Shown one piece after another: positions 43,701-54,960 of a stretch of DNA of 64,000 nt. Position 1 is the first letter of the stretch; the number at the start of each line of letters is the position of its first letter. The translations under genes and the position numbers were made by a program. The DNA is from Silene conica (lineage: Eukaryota > Streptophyta > Magnoliopsida > Caryophyllales > Caryophyllaceae), in contig CM055315.2 of the NCBI GenBank assembly GCA_029255685.2, positions 55,709,181-55,773,180 on the forward strand, given 5' to 3'. A model generated the notes under the pieces. The model saw only the letters and a list, made by a program, of their open reading frames with translations. It was not told the origin of the DNA and did no database searches.

Positions 43701-44527
43701 GCAGCTGTAACAACACACAGGAAGGCTTGGCAACCCTTCCTAAGAAGATGAGAAGCTTTCATTGAAGAGATAACACGAACACCCCTTTGAGGGCGAGTTC
43801 CCCTATAGGAAACACGAACTCCTGAAGAACTCCTCAAGCAGATTTTCTGGTCGCGACACTCGAAGCGAGCATGGTATCGCGATAACCAATCCATACCGAG
43901 GATAATGTCAAACTCCTCGAGAGGAAATCTCAGTAAGTCCGCCGGAAATGTGGCTTGACCAATAATAATGGGAACATCCCTATGGGACGAAGAGCAGGAA
44001 AACACGTCTCCAGAAGGTAAGGAAATAGAAGTCTCCTCAACCAATGAAGACTCAAGAGCTAGACGGTCGGCAAACTGAGTCGATATAAATGATAAAGAAG
44101 CTCCAGTATCGAATAAAATAAGGCACTCAGCGCCAAGAACAGAAAAGATACCGGCAACAATATCTGGATGAGCCTCTGCCCCAGCCCTAGTCATCACAAA
44201 GATCTTCCCTTTCGGCTTTCCTCCTTTAGTCGCTGCAGCAGCAGTGGCAGCCTTGCCAAGTGCGGTGTTCCTCTCGGGACACTCATAAGATCGATGCCCA
44301 TATCCATTACAAGTGAAACACTTATAAGCATTCTTGAAACAGTCAAAACCCGGATGAGAAGGTTTACCACAACGGTGGCAAACACTAGCAGATGTGTCGT
44401 TGTGAAATGTGGTCTTAGCAACCGGAGCAGAGAACCTCTCAAAACGCTTCTTCTGAGAAGAAGGCGAAGAAGTAGAAGGAACAAATGGTCTCTTCCCCTG
44501 GTACACTGATCTCTGGTGAGGAGTCAC
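40778..44527 (-). CDS. Protease-reverse transcriptase-RNase H-integrase-chromodomain frame of element D (1,249 aa)
   Basis: The frame begins in the gag C-terminus with two CCHC zinc knuckles (residues 50-63 and 70-83). Then come the aspartic protease (DTGAS, 140-144), reverse transcriptase with FIDD at 473-476, and RNase H near 617-690 (YCDAS). Integrase has zinc ligands H842, H849, C872, C875 and catalytic D905, D966, E1002. A C-terminal chromodomain-like segment (about 1190-1240, with the [14 protein letters not shown] type) is characteristic of Tekay elements, which it is thought to guide to heterochromatin. It overlaps the gag frame by 4 nt; comparison with element A shows a single-base deletion in D, so the two frames were originally one. 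Confidence 0.92.
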   Translation of the reverse strand: MTPHQRSVYQGKRPFVPSTSSPSSQKKRFERFSAPVAKTTFHNDTSASVCHRCGKPSHPGFDCFKNAYKCFTCNGYGHRSYECPERNTALGKAATAAAATKGGKPKGKIFVMTRAGAEAHPDIVAGIFSVLGAECLILFDTGASLSFISTQFADRLALESSLVEETSISLPSGDVFSCSSSHRDVPIIIGQATFPADLLRFPLEEFDIILGMDWLSRYHARFECRDQKICLRSSSGVRVSYRGTRPQRGVRVISSMKASHLLRKGCQAFLCVVTAAKPSLLKLEEVAIVREYPDVFPDDLPGIPPERDVEFTIELVPGTGPISKAPYRMAPPELKELKQQLEEMIEKGFIRPSASPWGAPVWFVKKKDGSMRLCIDYRELNRVTVKNRYPLPRIDDLFDQLRGASRFSKIDLRSGYHQIPVREADIANTAFRTRYGHFEFVVMPFGLTNAPAIFMDQMNRTFSEYLDTCVVVFIDDILIYSKTDEEHAEHLRLILGILRRQKWFAKFSKCEFWLSKVAFLGHVISSEGVMVDPAKIEAVVDWESPKDVGEIRSFLGLAGYYRRFVEDFSRLARPMTQLLKKEAKFVWTDKCESSFQELKTRLTSAPVLALPEIGVDFDVYCDASMLGLGCVLMHSGKVIAYSSRQLRVHEVNYPTHDLELAAVVHALKMWRHYLIGSHCRIFTDHKSLKYIFTQKDLNMRQRRWLELVKDYDIELLYHEGKANVVADALSRKTSHSMSAMRVLPDELCSEFRKMRLEMVGSGFDWLAAMTAEPSLYWEIRQSLPSDADFKKFEAKISSGVAPDLVIDADGFLRFRGRMYVPDVPDLRRRVLDEAHLSPYSVHPGGEKMHKDLRLMFWWPGMKKEILDYVSRCLTCQQVKIEHRRPGGLLQPLPVPQWKWECISMDFVTALPKTVGGKDAIWVIVDRLTKCARFVPIRETWDMDRLARAYIAEIVRYHGVPREIVSDRDPRFCSRFWKALQEAMGSRLLMSTAFHAATDGQSERTIQTLEDLLRACALDFQSSWEQCLPLVEFSYNNSYHASIGMAPYEALYGRKCRSPICWDQASDVRDIGLDQLAVTIDQVQLIRGRMKAAQDRQKSYADVRRRPLEFEVGDRVFLRVSPMKGVKRFGVKGKLSPKYIGPFGIVKRIGAAAYRLDLPPSLGKVHSVFHVSQLRKYIGDPSHVLPREIENLEPSLAFEERPVKILDRQDMKLRSKVVPLVKILWRCGDVEEQTWETEASMRIAHPSLFE

Positions 44528-45213
44528 ACTAGAAGTACAGCACGGGTCTCAGCATCTATGGCACGAATAGAACTCTCGGCCCAAATAGCATCATCATATA
44601 CCTCCACAAAAGAAGTAGAGTCACGATGAACCATGCTCTCGATGCGTGGCCCTAGCTTGCCACGGTAAAAGTAGACTCTCTCGGCCTCATCTCTAACAAA
44701 TCTCGATGCGAAGTGAGCTAGCTGGTTGAAACGGTCTGTGAACTCCTGAACTGACATCTTGCATTGCTTCAAATCCATGAATTCTTTGAGTCGCTGTGAT
44801 CTGAGCTCTTTAGGATAGAACCTCGTCTCGAGCTTATCCTTAAAAGCATCCCAATCGAACAGAGGGTCATGAGTGAAAGTAGGTCCTGTCAACGCCCACC
44901 ACCTGTCGGCCTCAAGGGTAAGAAAGTGAGTGGCTAGCCGCACTCTATCCTCTCTACCCACCGAATACATAGCAAAGCTCCTCTCCATCTCCCTGAACCA
45001 CTCGGTAAGAGCTACCGGATCAACCTCGCCACCATGTGTCTTCACGTGGCTACGGGACATCTGCGAAGCTATCCATGAGAAACTACCAAGACGATTAGCC
45101 TCGTTGCCTGGCGGTGGAGGAGGTGGAACATTCCCTGCCTGCTGTCTCTGAGTCTCAAGCAAATGCTGAATTGCTTGCAGCACAATGTTATCAGCAGCCC
45201 TAGGTCTCACCAT
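44524..45213 (-). CDS. Gag of element D, N-terminal frame (229 aa)
   Basis: Starts [23 protein letters not shown]; Pro-rich [11 protein letters not shown]; gag core residues about 55-215 ([58 protein letters not shown]). It ends prematurely at AVLLV-TGA because one base present in element A (GCTGCTACTT) is missing here. The rest of gag, including the zinc knuckles, is in the next frame. As it stands the copy could make gag and pol together only by frameshifting, so it is probably inactive. Confidence 0.88.
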   Translation of the reverse strand: MVRPRAADNIVLQAIQHLLETQRQQAGNVPPPPPPGNEANRLGSFSWIASQMSRSHVKTHGGEVDPVALTEWFREMERSFAMYSVGREDRVRLATHFLTLEADRWWALTGPTFTHDPLFDWDAFKDKLETRFYPKELRSQRLKEFMDLKQCKMSVQEFTDRFNQLAHFASRFVRDEAERVYFYRGKLGPRIESMVHRDSTSFVEVYDDAIWAESSIRAIDAETRAVLLV

Positions 45214-45364
45214 CCTTTAAAAGAGAAAACAAGTATTAGCTTAGCAATTAGCAATCACAAATAGACTACAAAATAAGTCCTTAGATCTACCCATCTCTCA
45301 TTCATGATTTGTTTATTTGGTCAAGTTAAGGTTGGGGTCACATGAGTGCGTCGGGAGCAATAAT

Positions 45365-45376
45365 GCTCTGATACCA
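45365..45376 (-). promoter_or_regulatory. Primer binding site, tRNA-iMet type (element D)
   Basis: Minus strand TGGTATCAGAGC, 2 nt from the LTR; leader 45214-45364 corresponds to 25073-25223 of element A. Confidence 0.9.
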
Positions 45377-45378
45377 AC

Positions 45379-48245
45379 TGTAAAACCCCTCGCGAAAGCG
45401 GAAATATAAACATACAAAAGTACCAAAATTGCAGCGGAATTAAAACTTTTTAAAGAAAACAACATGCGAGAAGTCTTAAACTGAAACAGAAACTGAGACT
45501 GAAATAAAACCAAAATAGATAAGTAACAGTTCTAAGTATCAAAACCAATATATACATCAGCCTGGGATGGAACATCCCTACAGGCACCAAAACAGAGTAA
45601 CACAAGTCTAAGAGTCTAGCTATGCGATATAAGTTAAGTCATATGATGACAGCAGGATCATCACTCGCTAGCTCTCGTGAACCCATCTCCAACCAGCATG
45701 TACCTACATACATGAAAACATGTACGCCACAATCAGTGGGGAGTGACTAGAGTTCTCCTAGCCACCTTTTGTGACAACACGTAACATATAAAACAATACA
45801 GAATACTCCAACATATAACAACATGTGAAGCATAACCATCTCATCATCTGATCTCTTACAATCATGCGATTACCATGCACGGCTCTCAACCAACTTCATA
45901 AACAAACAGGAAGGAGAGCCGGTTTCCCTACTGGTTACCCAGTCGGGGGGTCTTTCAATCCAACTATTTATGAAACTGAACTAAGAGTCATCCAATGCCT
46001 TGGGTAATTAAACCATAACTCAATTAAACATCATTTACTCATCATGCATATCTGACACTGTACCCTCATCAAGGCAAGCAGATAAAACATCCATAACTCA
46101 TCATGCATATTTGACACTGTACCATCATCTAGGCAAGCAGATAAACATCCATAACACTAGAAACGGGTCTAGAGGTGAACTTAACACATATCCCATTACT
46201 ACACTATGTCGGGTCCAGAGGTGAACTTAACACATATCCCAACATCCAAACAAGTAAAGGGTCCAGAGGTGAACTTAACACATATCCCTAAACTTACAAT
46301 TATGAAAAGGGTCCAGAGGTGAACTTAACACATATCCCAATGCTACAAACATGTATTGGGTCCAGAGGTGAACTTAACACATATCCCAATACACAGTCGC
46401 CGCACAACGGGTCCAGAGGTGAACTTAAAACATATCCTGTGTACGACAACCGATCACGTGTCAGGTCCAGAGGTGAGCTTAACACATATCCTGACACGCC
46501 CAAGCAAAACACGTAACGGGTCCAGAGGTGAACTTAACACATATCCCGTCACGCGGCATATAAACACGTAGTGGGTCCAGAGTTGAACTTAACACATATC
46601 CTACCACGCGACAACCAGTATAACCACTAACATCCAAAGGTAAAACTAACCTATAGTTCTAACTTCCTAAACAACTAATCAACACTTAATTGATCCCGGG
46701 AACTAAGGCGAGGGAGAGCCGGTTTCCCTTTCGGTTACCCGACCGGGGGGTCTCTATCCTCACTCCATTCCCGAACCCAAATATAGTGTTGCCCTTACAC
46801 CGGGAACCTCAAATATGTATCACGGGTAAACAAAACGAGTTTCAAGTAAAACCGATTAACCGTTTGAAAGTTACACACGAAAACAACTCGAAACCGCCAT
46901 CAGGGATCCCCAGCCGGTCGGCAGGCAGCCGGTCGGCCGGCTGGTGGTCCCTCAGCCTACGCCTTTCTTTTCAAAACCGAGAACATCACAAAGGACTCCC
47001 AGCCGGTCGGCAGGCAGCCGGTCGGCCGGCTGGGACTCCATTCCCTAGCCTTCCCTATTTCGCAAACCACCCCATATGCACTCCCAGCCGGCTGGCAGGC
47101 GGCCGGTCTGCCGGCTGGGCTCCCATCCTACTTATGTCCTCGCAAAACATACACAACATACAACGACTACCCGCCGGTCGGCAGGCAGCCGGTCGGCCGG
47201 CTGGCAGTCCAAGGCCATTTTTCCCAAAACTACGAAAAACACACATATGCTCTCCTAGCCGGTCGGCCGGCGGCCGGTCGGTCGACCGGCTCAGAGAGCC
47301 TGATACGAGAATCGCAAATTTCAGCCTTCAACAAAACTCAATCAATCGACACCAAAACTTGCACAACGATTCATGTGATGTTTAAACAACAATATCAAAC
47401 GCCAAATACTACCAATCTATCAGCAAGTAAGTCCCATAACAATCCTCAAATGAATTTAACATGTATCCGTCGCAAAATGAGAAAAACTGAAAATATACTT
47501 AAAAGCATATAACAAACAATCCAAGCATGAATTCTTCACAACATCACCCTAAACATGTTACTAAGTCCTTTAACATTATATTTCGACAAAAATCAGAAAC
47601 CAAACAAGAATCACAACAAATATGCTAATATACACATAAAGGCCGAGTTTCTCAATATCGTCACCTTTGAAGCTTACTCCGGCAGATGATCCTCCTCCAT
47701 CACGTAACTATCGGTGTCGGGATCGTCCAGGCCAACACCTACGACATAGAAAACGGATTTTAAGTACTTAAAACGGAATTTAAGGAAAACAGCCCGTTTT
47801 TCAAAGTCGACGAAATGAAAAATGAAAGTGATGGATGACTAGGAAATCGAACGAGGATTCCGAAAATGTACTTACTTTTGCAATTTGAAGAACGGATGAG
47901 GGAGAAAAGCTCAAAAGAAAGGAGTATTAATGGAGGTTTTTGAAGAATTTGGTTTAACAATGAAATGAAATGTTGAAGGATGAAGGTGTCGACATATTAA
48001 ATATGTAGGGTACAATGAGGTGTCCTTTCCGTATTATGAAACGGGTCGGATAAAATAGAACGGATGTTTAAGTCGGATATTTAAATGTTGCCAAGTTTGT
48101 ATTCGTCTTAAGGACTTGAGGTTCTTAAGACGGATCTTACTTTTTAAATTAAAATCTTCCGATTTAAATTATTAAAATATTATTTTATTACTTAAAATAA
48201 TTTAAAACGCTTAAATTAGATTTTACGAAAATATGGGATGTTACA
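45379..48245 (-). repeat. 5' LTR of element D (2,867 bp)
   Basis: TGTAAAACCCC...GGGATGTTACA on the plus strand. The hairpin array at 46160-46612 has one or two units fewer than the 3' LTR. GC-rich hairpins lie at 46906-47302. Otherwise closely similar to the 3' LTR. Confidence 0.92.
46160..46612 (-). repeat. Hairpin array with covarying stems (5' LTR of D)
   Basis: Eight or nine units of the same kind as 38575-39068; the unit starting near 38768 of the other LTR is missing here. Confidence 0.85.
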
Positions 48246-48585
48246 TACACCGACAAATTTAACCAGCTTGCACATTTCGCTTCGAAGTTTGTCAGGGATG
48301 AGGCTGATCGAGAGAGTTTACTTCTATCGGGGGAAGTTGGGGCCGCGCATTGAGAGCTGGTCCGCCGTGACTCGACTTCTTTCGTTGAGGTTTATGATGA
48401 TGCTATTTGGGCCGAGAGTTCCATTCGTGTCATAGATGATGAGACCCGAGCTGCTACTTCCAGTGTTTCTTCGCACCAGAGATCCATTTACCAGGGGAAG
48501 AGACCATTTGTTCCATCCACTTCTTCTCCTTCTTCTCAGAAAAAGCGGTTTGAGAGGTTTTCTGCTCCGGTTGCTAAGACCACTT
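48246..48585 (+). pseudogene. gag of element A, third fragment
   Basis: Resumes after element D ([17 protein letters not shown]). Compared with D it has a 4-bp insertion (GATC) near 48309 and a 1-bp deletion near 48358, so the frame is broken then restored. Cut by solo LTR E at CACTT (48581-48585). Confidence 0.85.
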
Positions 48586-49557
48586 TGTAACATCCCGTAT
48601 TTTCGTAAAATATATTTTAAACGTTTTAAATTATTTTAAGTAATAAAATAATATTTTAATAATTTATTGAGAAAGTATTTTAATAAATTGTAAGATCCGT
48701 CTGAAGAACCTTAAGTCCTTAAGACGAACTCAACTTGGCAAACTTAAGTCCGTGTCAAATAACCCGTTCATTTCCAAACCCGTTTTCCTTTGAAACGGAA
48801 AGGACACATAAAACCCCTAAACCCTTGTGTGTTTGTCGACACAATTCATCCTCAAAAAATAAGAACACCATCATCTTCTTTCTCATTCCCTCCTAAAACC
48901 TCAATCTTATATCCATTTTTCTTCATCATCCGGACTCCAAATCAAGGTAATGTATACATTTTTGGAATCCTCATGAAATTTGCAAGTCATCTATCACTTC
49001 CAATTTTCGTTTCCTTCAACTCGAAAAAGTGACTGATTTTGTAGAACCCGTCTTTTGGTTCCTAAAACCCGTTTTTCTTGTTGTAGGTGAAGGCTTAGAC
49101 GACCCTAGTGTGGATAGCTACGTTGTTGAGGAGGAGCTTTGATCAAGATCGCTTTTAAGGTGACGATAATGAGAAACTCGGCCTTTATTTGTGATATTAG
49201 CACTTTTCTTGTTTAAGATGGTTTGTATTTCTGATTTTGATGATGTTGGTTGTGTTTAGAACTTAGAAGCATGTTAGGTTTTGATTTTGGTAACATTCAC
49301 ATGTTTAATTTGGCACTCATATGTTGTTTACTCATTTTTCAGAATTTCATGCTCTTAAGACGAATACAAAGATTGTTCATAATTTGTGTTTTGATTGTTC
49401 AATAATCATATTGATGTATACTTGGGATTTTTATGGGATTATATGTGCTGGTAGGAATGATTTATAGCTTGAAATCATAGTATAGAAGCATTTATCGAAA
49501 GTTTGGATGGATTGTGAAAGTGCAGGAAAATCGCGTGAATCAGCCTGTTCGTGCTGG

Positions 49558-49613
49558 TGCGCAGGCTGCGCAAGTGAGGCGCAGCTGCGCAACCCCAATG
49601 CGCAGGCTGCGCA
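49558..49613 (+). repeat. Three phased GCGCA/TGCGC palindromes in solo LTR E
   Basis: Boxes at 49559-49571, 49579-49590 and 49600-49612; start-to-start 20 and 21 bp. They sit where A and D have CCGG hairpins. Confidence 0.85.
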
Positions 49614-50314
49614 ATTGGCTTGTAACTTTGTGTTGTTTTTATTGTTTCGTGATTGTTTTGGGTGTTTGTTTCCCAATTGTTTAAGTGATGTTTAGGCTAT
49701 GTTTATGAATATATTTACTTGGTTTAGAATGTATATTTAGGCTAAGTAAAGTATGACCAAGTGATTAGCTAATTGCCTCATGTTAATCCCTTTCAATCGT
49801 TCATTGTAAAGTTCCTTCTTAAGTGGTTTAGTATGCTTAGATTATAGGTTGTGATGTTTAAGGTCATGGTTATTGGGTAGTTAGCAAGCAACATTTAGGG
49901 ATGTTGTTTATCTAGCCAATGTTAGTTATCATTTAGTAGTAATGGGTAGTTGGTAATCAAGTTTGGAATGTTGTTCTTCTCTTAAGTTAAACTTATCCTA
50001 AGCTTGTAAAGAGACATAGTGGACCTAGTCAAGTGTTTTATGACCCTTAGACTTGTGGAATGAAAGTCGTAGTTTGGTCATAATTGTCGTTGAACTTGGT
50101 TATCACTTGCTCATGTGTGTTTGAGGTCCCCGGAGGATGGGCGACACTATATTGGGTTCGGGAATGGAGAGAGGATAGAGACCTCCCGGTCGGGTAACCG
50201 AAAGGGAAACCGACTCTCCCTCAACTTAGTTCCCGGGATCAATTAAGTGTTGTTTAGTGGTTTAAGAAGTTAGAACTATAGATTAGTTCCTAGACTTGGA
50301 TGATATTGTATTGA

Positions 50315-50815
50315 TGCGTATTAAGGTATGCCTTAAGCTGGCCTCTGAGCTTAATACGTGAGTTGGTTGTCATATATGGGATATGCCTTAAGTTGGACTC
50401 TGAGCCCTATATGTGTATGGTTGTCGTGTCTGGGATATGCCTTAAGCTGGCCTCGCGTCGGAACATGCCTTAAGCTGGCCTCTGAGTCTGACGAGTAGAG
50501 CAGCTGCACAACGGGGTAGCTAAGGAACTGACACCTTGCCCGGAGTGCAGATGTTTGATGCTAGGACATGCCTTAAGCTGGCATCTGAGTCTAGTGTCTT
50601 GTGATGTAGTGAAAGGACATGCCTTAAGCTGGCCTCTGAGTCCTTTACTTTTGGATACTAGTCCATGCGTTGTGATGTCGCCTCTGAGTCTAGTGTCTTG
50701 CTGATTGGCAGGTCTATGCCTTAAGTTGGCCTCTGAGTCCTTGCTTGATGAATGATTGGTATTTAGGTTATGTCTTAAGTTGACCGCTGAACCTTATACT
50801 TGCTGAGTTTATTCT
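50315..50815 (+). repeat. Hairpin array with covarying stems (solo LTR E)
   Basis: Same type as 15665-16237. One unit is fused to the next by a deletion near 50452. Confidence 0.85.
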
Positions 50816-51517
50816 GCTTGCCCTGAGTTGGTACAGTGTCAGATATGCATGATGATAGTGATGTTTACAGTGCCTTGACTTTGTTATTGTTCACCCAAGG
50901 CATTGGGTGACTCTATAGTCAGTTTCGTAAATGGTTTGGACTGAAAGACCCCTCGACCGGGCAACCGGTAGGGAAACCGGCTCTCCTTCCAAATAGTTTC
51001 CGAAGTTGGTTGAGAGCCGTGCATTAGTGATTGCATGATAGTTGAGATTCGGTTGATGAGAATTTAAACTTCACATGTTTATATATGCTGGAGTATTCTG
51101 TTTGTATTTCTGTGTTGCGTGTCGTTACAAAAGGTGGCTAGGAGAACTCTAGTCACTCCCCACTGATTGTGGCGTACATGTTTACATGTATGTAGGTACA
51201 TGCAGGTTGGTCGGGGTTGCTGAGAGCTAGCGAGTGATGATCCACTTGTCATCTTATGACTTACACCTTTCGATTAGCTAGACTCTAGTTTTGATACTGT
51301 TTATCTTTTGGTGCCTCTAGGGATGTTCCATCCCAGGCTTTGTATATATTTGGTTTCAGTACTTAGAACTGTTATACTTATCTATTTTGTTTATATCAGT
51401 TTCCAGTTTCAGTTTTAATTCACCTCGCATGTTCTTTATGTTTAAAAAGTTCTAAATTCCGCTGCATTTTTAGTACTTTGTATGATTTAAATTTCCGCAT
51501 TCGCGAGGGGTTTTACA

Positions 51518-52202
51518 CACTTTCCACACTGATACTGCTTCCAGTGTTTGCCACCGTTGTGGTAAACCATCTCATCCGGGTTTTAACTATTTCAAGAATG
51601 CTTTCAAGTGTTATACCTGCAATGGATTTAGGCATAAGTCGTATGAGTGTCCCGAGAAGAACACCGCACTTGGCAAGGCTGCCACTGCTGCTGCAGCTAC
51701 TAGGGGAGGAAAGGCTAAGGGGAAGATCTTCGTGATGACTAGAGCTGAGGCTAAGGCTCATCCTGACATTGTTGCCGGTATCTTTTCTGTTCTTGGCGCT
51801 AAGTGCCTTATTCTATTTGATACTGGTGCATCTCTATCATTTATATCGACTCAGTTCGCAGACCGTTTAGCTCTTGAGTCTTCCTTGGTTGAGGAGACTT
51901 CCATTTCCTTACCTTCGGGAGACGTGTTTTCTTGCTCTTCGTCCCATAGGGATGTTCCAATTATTATTGGTCAAGCCACATTTCCAGCGGACTTACTGAG
52001 ATTTCCTCTCGAGGAATTTGACATTATCCTCGGTATGGATTGGTTATCGCGATACCATGCTCGCTTCGAGTGTCGCGACCAGAAAATCTGCTTGAGGAGT
52101 TCTTCATGAGTTCGTGTTTCCTATAGGGGAACTCGCCCTAAAAAGGGTGTTCGTGTTATTTCTTCGATGAAAGCTTCTCATCTTCTTAGGAAGGGTTGCC
52201 AA
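51518..52202 (+). pseudogene. Zinc-knuckle and protease region of element A
   Basis: Aligns with residues about 40-265 of the element D frame. In the first CCHC knuckle the last Cys is Tyr, and the second knuckle has Arg for Gly. Protease DTGAS is intact. A TGA at 52107-52109 replaces a Gly codon of D. Ends at the hAT MITE. Confidence 0.88.
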
Positions 52203-52629
52203 TAGGGCTGAGCAAAAAAATCGGATCCGATTTATAAAACCAAAACCGAACCGAAAACCGTAAAAAGAAAACCGAAAATTCGGTTTTTTTTTCCGGATGC
52301 GGTATCCGAACCGGATTATATTATGCTAAACCGAAGCGGATATGGTTTTGAATAATTGAAAACCGGTACCCGGATTTCAAACCGGTTTATAATTTTTTTG
52401 AAAAAATAAACAAAAAAAGCCTAACTAATAACTAAACTCTAAACGTCTAAAGAGGAAAATTTAGTGAAACCGGTTTCAAAACCGGTGCGGTAATCCGGAT
52501 TTCCGGATCCGGTTTCCAATTTTTGAAAAAACCGGTTCGGTATCGGTTCCTTGAAATCCAATTTTTTAAAAACCGGGTACCGCTCCGGATTGTAAAACCG
52601 GTGCGGTATACCGGTTTTGCTCAGCCCTA
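52203..52629. mobile_element. hAT-type MITE (427 bp)
   Basis: Terminal inverted repeats TAGGGCTGAGCAAAA/TTTTGCTCAGCCCTA and an 8-bp target duplication GTTGCCAA (52195-52202 and 52630-52637). The interior is a run of ACCGAA/CCGGTT-like repeats. No coding capacity. Confidence 0.9.
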
Positions 52630-53084
52630 GTTGCCAAGCCTTCCTGTGTGTTGTTTCAGCTGCAAAGCCATCGCTACCGAAGCTTGAGGATGTAGCTATT
52701 GTTCGTGAGTTTCCAGATGTTTTCCCAGAGGAATTGCCAGGGATACCGCCAGAGAGAGATGTGGAGTTTACTATTGAGCTTATTCCAGGTACCAGACCTA
52801 TATCTAAGGCTCCCTACCGTATGGCTCCACCTGAGTTGAAAGAGTTGAAGCAGCAATTAGAAGAGATGATCGAGAAAGGGTTCATTAGACCGAGTGCTTG
52901 TCCTTGGGGTGCTCCAGTTCTATTTGTCAAGAAGAAAGATGGTTTCATGAGACTTTGCATTGATTACAGAGAGTTGAACAGAGTTACAGTGAAGAACATA
53001 TATCCTTTGCCTAGGATCGATGATTTATTTGATCAGCTTAGAGGTGCTTCCAGATTTTCGAAGATTGACCTTCGTTCCGGTTAT
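52630..53084 (+). pseudogene. Reverse transcriptase start of element A, truncated
   Basis: Continues from the protease linker into the RT ([62 protein letters not shown]) and stops being similar to D immediately after SGY at 53084. The FIDD motif and everything downstream are missing. Confidence 0.88.
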
Positions 53085-53163
53085 GACAACAATTTGATCT
53101 TTTGTAGGAGTTTGTGTGAACCTTGCTATTATTGTGTTTTAACCAATTTTTTCCGCAGTTCAC

Positions 53164-53916
53164 ATGGATCCGGGCCCACATTTTCCTAATATTCTCAGTC
53201 TTCACCATAAACATAGAAGTTCTTGCATTTGGGAGGGAGAGGTAAAAACTTGATCTTTTATTTGTTCACTTTTTGTTAGTCTAACGTAATTCATTTGTTA
53301 ATTTAATTTCTTTTCAACTTCAAACAATGGCAGTCGCTACATTGTAGGACACACCTTATTGCAAAGTCAAAGTTTACAGCTCCCGACCCTGTCATTGACT
53401 ATATAAAAGATACCCAGTTTTATGGAATTCATAGGTTATCGTTTGTACATATTTACCCTGATTTTTTTTATTTTTTTTGCTATAATGTGAGCTTTCCATT
53501 AGAAATCGCAAATTTACAAACGAATTTTGGCAAAGTGACTCCAAGCCACCAGGTTCGATCCCTGTTAGAGACATTTAAATGACAAATTACAACACGTTCC
53601 ATCAGCACTCTCCTCACTCCATCAATTACTCTATGAGGCCTCAACAAGACACACTCAATACGAGCTTTGTTTCTCTGCATCCAGAGATGATATTTACCCT
53701 GATTTAGTTACCGCTTTGGTTGAAAGATGGCGACAAGAGACGCACACGTTTCATTTGCCAATTGGTGAGGTCGGTATAACTCTACAAGATGGAATGTCTT
53801 GTTGGGTTTAAGGGTAGGGGAATTGCCCATAACCGGTAGTGGAGACCAACCGTGGGGGTAAATTTTAGAACATTACTTGGGTATTGCTCCGCCTGAAGAT
53901 GCTTTTAAAGGGAAGG
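53164..53916 (+). pseudogene. Plant mobile domain (PMD, aminotransferase-like) pseudogene
   Basis: Begins [20 protein letters not shown], the usual start of this plant family, with a donor-like GT at 53242. It resumes with TAPDPVIDYIKDTQFYGIHRLS, is split by a LINE fragment (53465-53689), continues LVTALVERWRQETHTFHLPIGE and, after one frameshift and one stop, LLGLRVGELPITGSGDQPWG. It is cut at 53917 by an LTR fragment. PMD proteins act in heterochromatin silencing in plants, and transposon-borne copies are common; this could be a captured or an original copy. It cannot be functional. Confidence 0.8.
53465..53689 (-). mobile_element. LINE 3'-end fragment in the PMD pseudogene
   Basis: A poly-T at the left (poly-A on the minus strand) and a 16-bp target duplication ATATTTACCCTGATTT (53449-53464 and 53690-53705) show target-primed retroposition. 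The minus strand has a short frame 53680-53480 (MQRNKARIECVLL) consistent with a LINE C-terminus. Confidence 0.8.
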
Positions 53917-54072
53917 TGATGTGTGTCTATTTTATGATGTTTTACATCTATTTTCACACGCATTTTAGAGCTCATTTACGATGTTTTAGCCTTTATTTCC
54001 CAACAATTGTCTACTTTCGTATTTTTATGCTCTTTTGCAGAATAATGCGGAAAAGAGGCGATTTCAGGCCAA
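53917..54072 (+). repeat. Fragment of an Athila-like LTR (U3 start)
   Basis: TGATGTGTGTCTATTTTATG onward matches the first 150 bp of the LTRs of elements B, C and 2, then similarity ends at GGCCAAATG. It may continue as a diverged LTR (a TATA-like TTATATAAAA lies near 54140). Confidence 0.7.
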
Positions 54073-54602
54073 ATGCTAGGATGTAGTTAATTAGGTTGTA
54101 GTAGCCAATTAGGATGTTAATTAAATAAATTGGGGGTTAGGGTTTATATAAAATTAGTATAAGACGATGTTGTTAGCCTTATTGATGTTAGTTAGTTAGA
54201 TTAAAATAGCTTATTATTAGGATGTTAATTAGATTTTAGTGACTTATTAGGATGTTAATTAGATTGTAGTAGGTTATTAGTATGTTAGTTAGTGTGTAAT
54301 TAGGGCTAAGTTGGGGGTTATGGTTTTTATAAATTTGGGAAATTTGAGTTGGAAGAAGGATGGGAGGAAGTTGAAGAAGTAGTAAGAGTGCAAGATGATG
54401 ATGTTGACGATGATGATGATGATGTTGACGATGTTGACGATGAGGATTAGGATGAGGATGTTGGTGATGATGATGAAGCTAAGATCAAGAAGACGATGAG
54501 GATGATGATTAATTTGGTATATATAGTTGTGCAATTTTACATGATAGTTTTATTTTATGTTTTCTTTTCACCTACTAATATTTTCATTTATGTGATTGTA
54601 GA
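54073..54602. other. Low-complexity spacer with GAT/GAC repeats
   Basis: Several copies of TTAGGATGTTAATTAGATT (54075-54300), then a GATGATGTTGACGATG-type microsatellite at about 54393-54480. No gene seen. Confidence 0.6.
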
Positions 54603-54960
54603 TGGCAGGAGGTCGAGGCGGTAGAGGTAGACAGCGAGGCGGTGGTAGTAATTGCGCTAATACGTCGTCCGTGCTTGAAGAGGAGGAACCAATAGATGAG
54701 GTACACAGCGAGCCTAAAGAGCAGGAGGAGCAGATAGCAGAGGACAAGAATGTACAGATTCAGTACACCTAGGATGGCCGGATTATACTTGATCCGGCGG
54801 GATAATGGTAAGTGTTATTCTTTATTATATTGTAATTATTCATTTTTTTAGTAACAAAATGCTTTGTTATAATTAACAATTTCTGTTACAGGTTTAGACA
54901 TCAGACTTCTCGTCGAGGAGTAACTACTAGTACGAAGCACGGAAGCAGAATTTGTTAGGT
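54603..54960 (+). pseudogene. Transposase_24 (Ptta/En-Spm) type pseudogene
   Basis: MAGGRGGRGRQRGGGSN, a Glu-rich stretch, then VQIQYT-stop-DGRIILDPAG-stop-WFRHQTSRRGVTTSTKH. The last part resembles the start of the plant Ptta/En-Spm domain and is joined across an 84-bp intron (GTAAGT at 54808, acceptor ending 54891). Two in-frame stops; similarity fades before 55000. Confidence 0.55.

Larger units (their letters stand above)
29097..48245 (-). mobile_element. Element D: Tekay-type Ty3/gypsy chromovirus with a copia element in its 3' LTR
   Basis: Target duplication TACAC at 29092-29096 and 48246-48250. Right (5') LTR 45379-48245; left (3') LTR 29097-29291 plus 37987-40710, split by element F. 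The interior has gag, protease, reverse transcriptase, RNase H, integrase and a C-terminal chromodomain, placing it in the Del/Tekay group. It inserted into the gag of a relative, element A. Confidence 0.93.
48586..51517 (+). mobile_element. Solo LTR E of the Tekay family (2,932 bp)
   Basis: Starts TGTAACATCC and ends GGGGTTTTACA, with matching CACTT at 48581-48585 and 51518-51522 and no internal domain, as produced by recombination between the two LTRs of one insertion. It matches the LTR of element A along its length except that the five CCGG hairpins are replaced by GCGCAGCTGCGC-type boxes (49558-49613). Its hairpin array (50315-50815) has an internal deletion. Confidence 0.93.
7785..53084 (+). 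mobile_element. Element A: Tekay-type Ty3/gypsy chromovirus, disrupted and 3'-truncated
   Basis: The left LTR begins TGTAACATCC at 7785 inside the MULE; TTCTT (7780-7784) should be its target duplication, but its right end is never reached. When insertions are removed it reads 5' LTR (about 2,900 bp), tRNA-iMet primer site, gag, protease, and the start of reverse transcriptase, stopping abruptly at 53084. Inserted in it are C, B, a CACTA element, D (with F inside), solo LTR E and a hAT MITE. Protein similarity to the fuller copy D (40778-45213) identifies the family. Confidence 0.85.

Noticed and set aside
46690..47385. 231-aa open frame in the 5' LTR of element D (and its counterpart at 39152-39607)
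   Set aside because: Translation of the five CCGG hairpins; the two LTR copies have different frame lengths and no recognisable domain.
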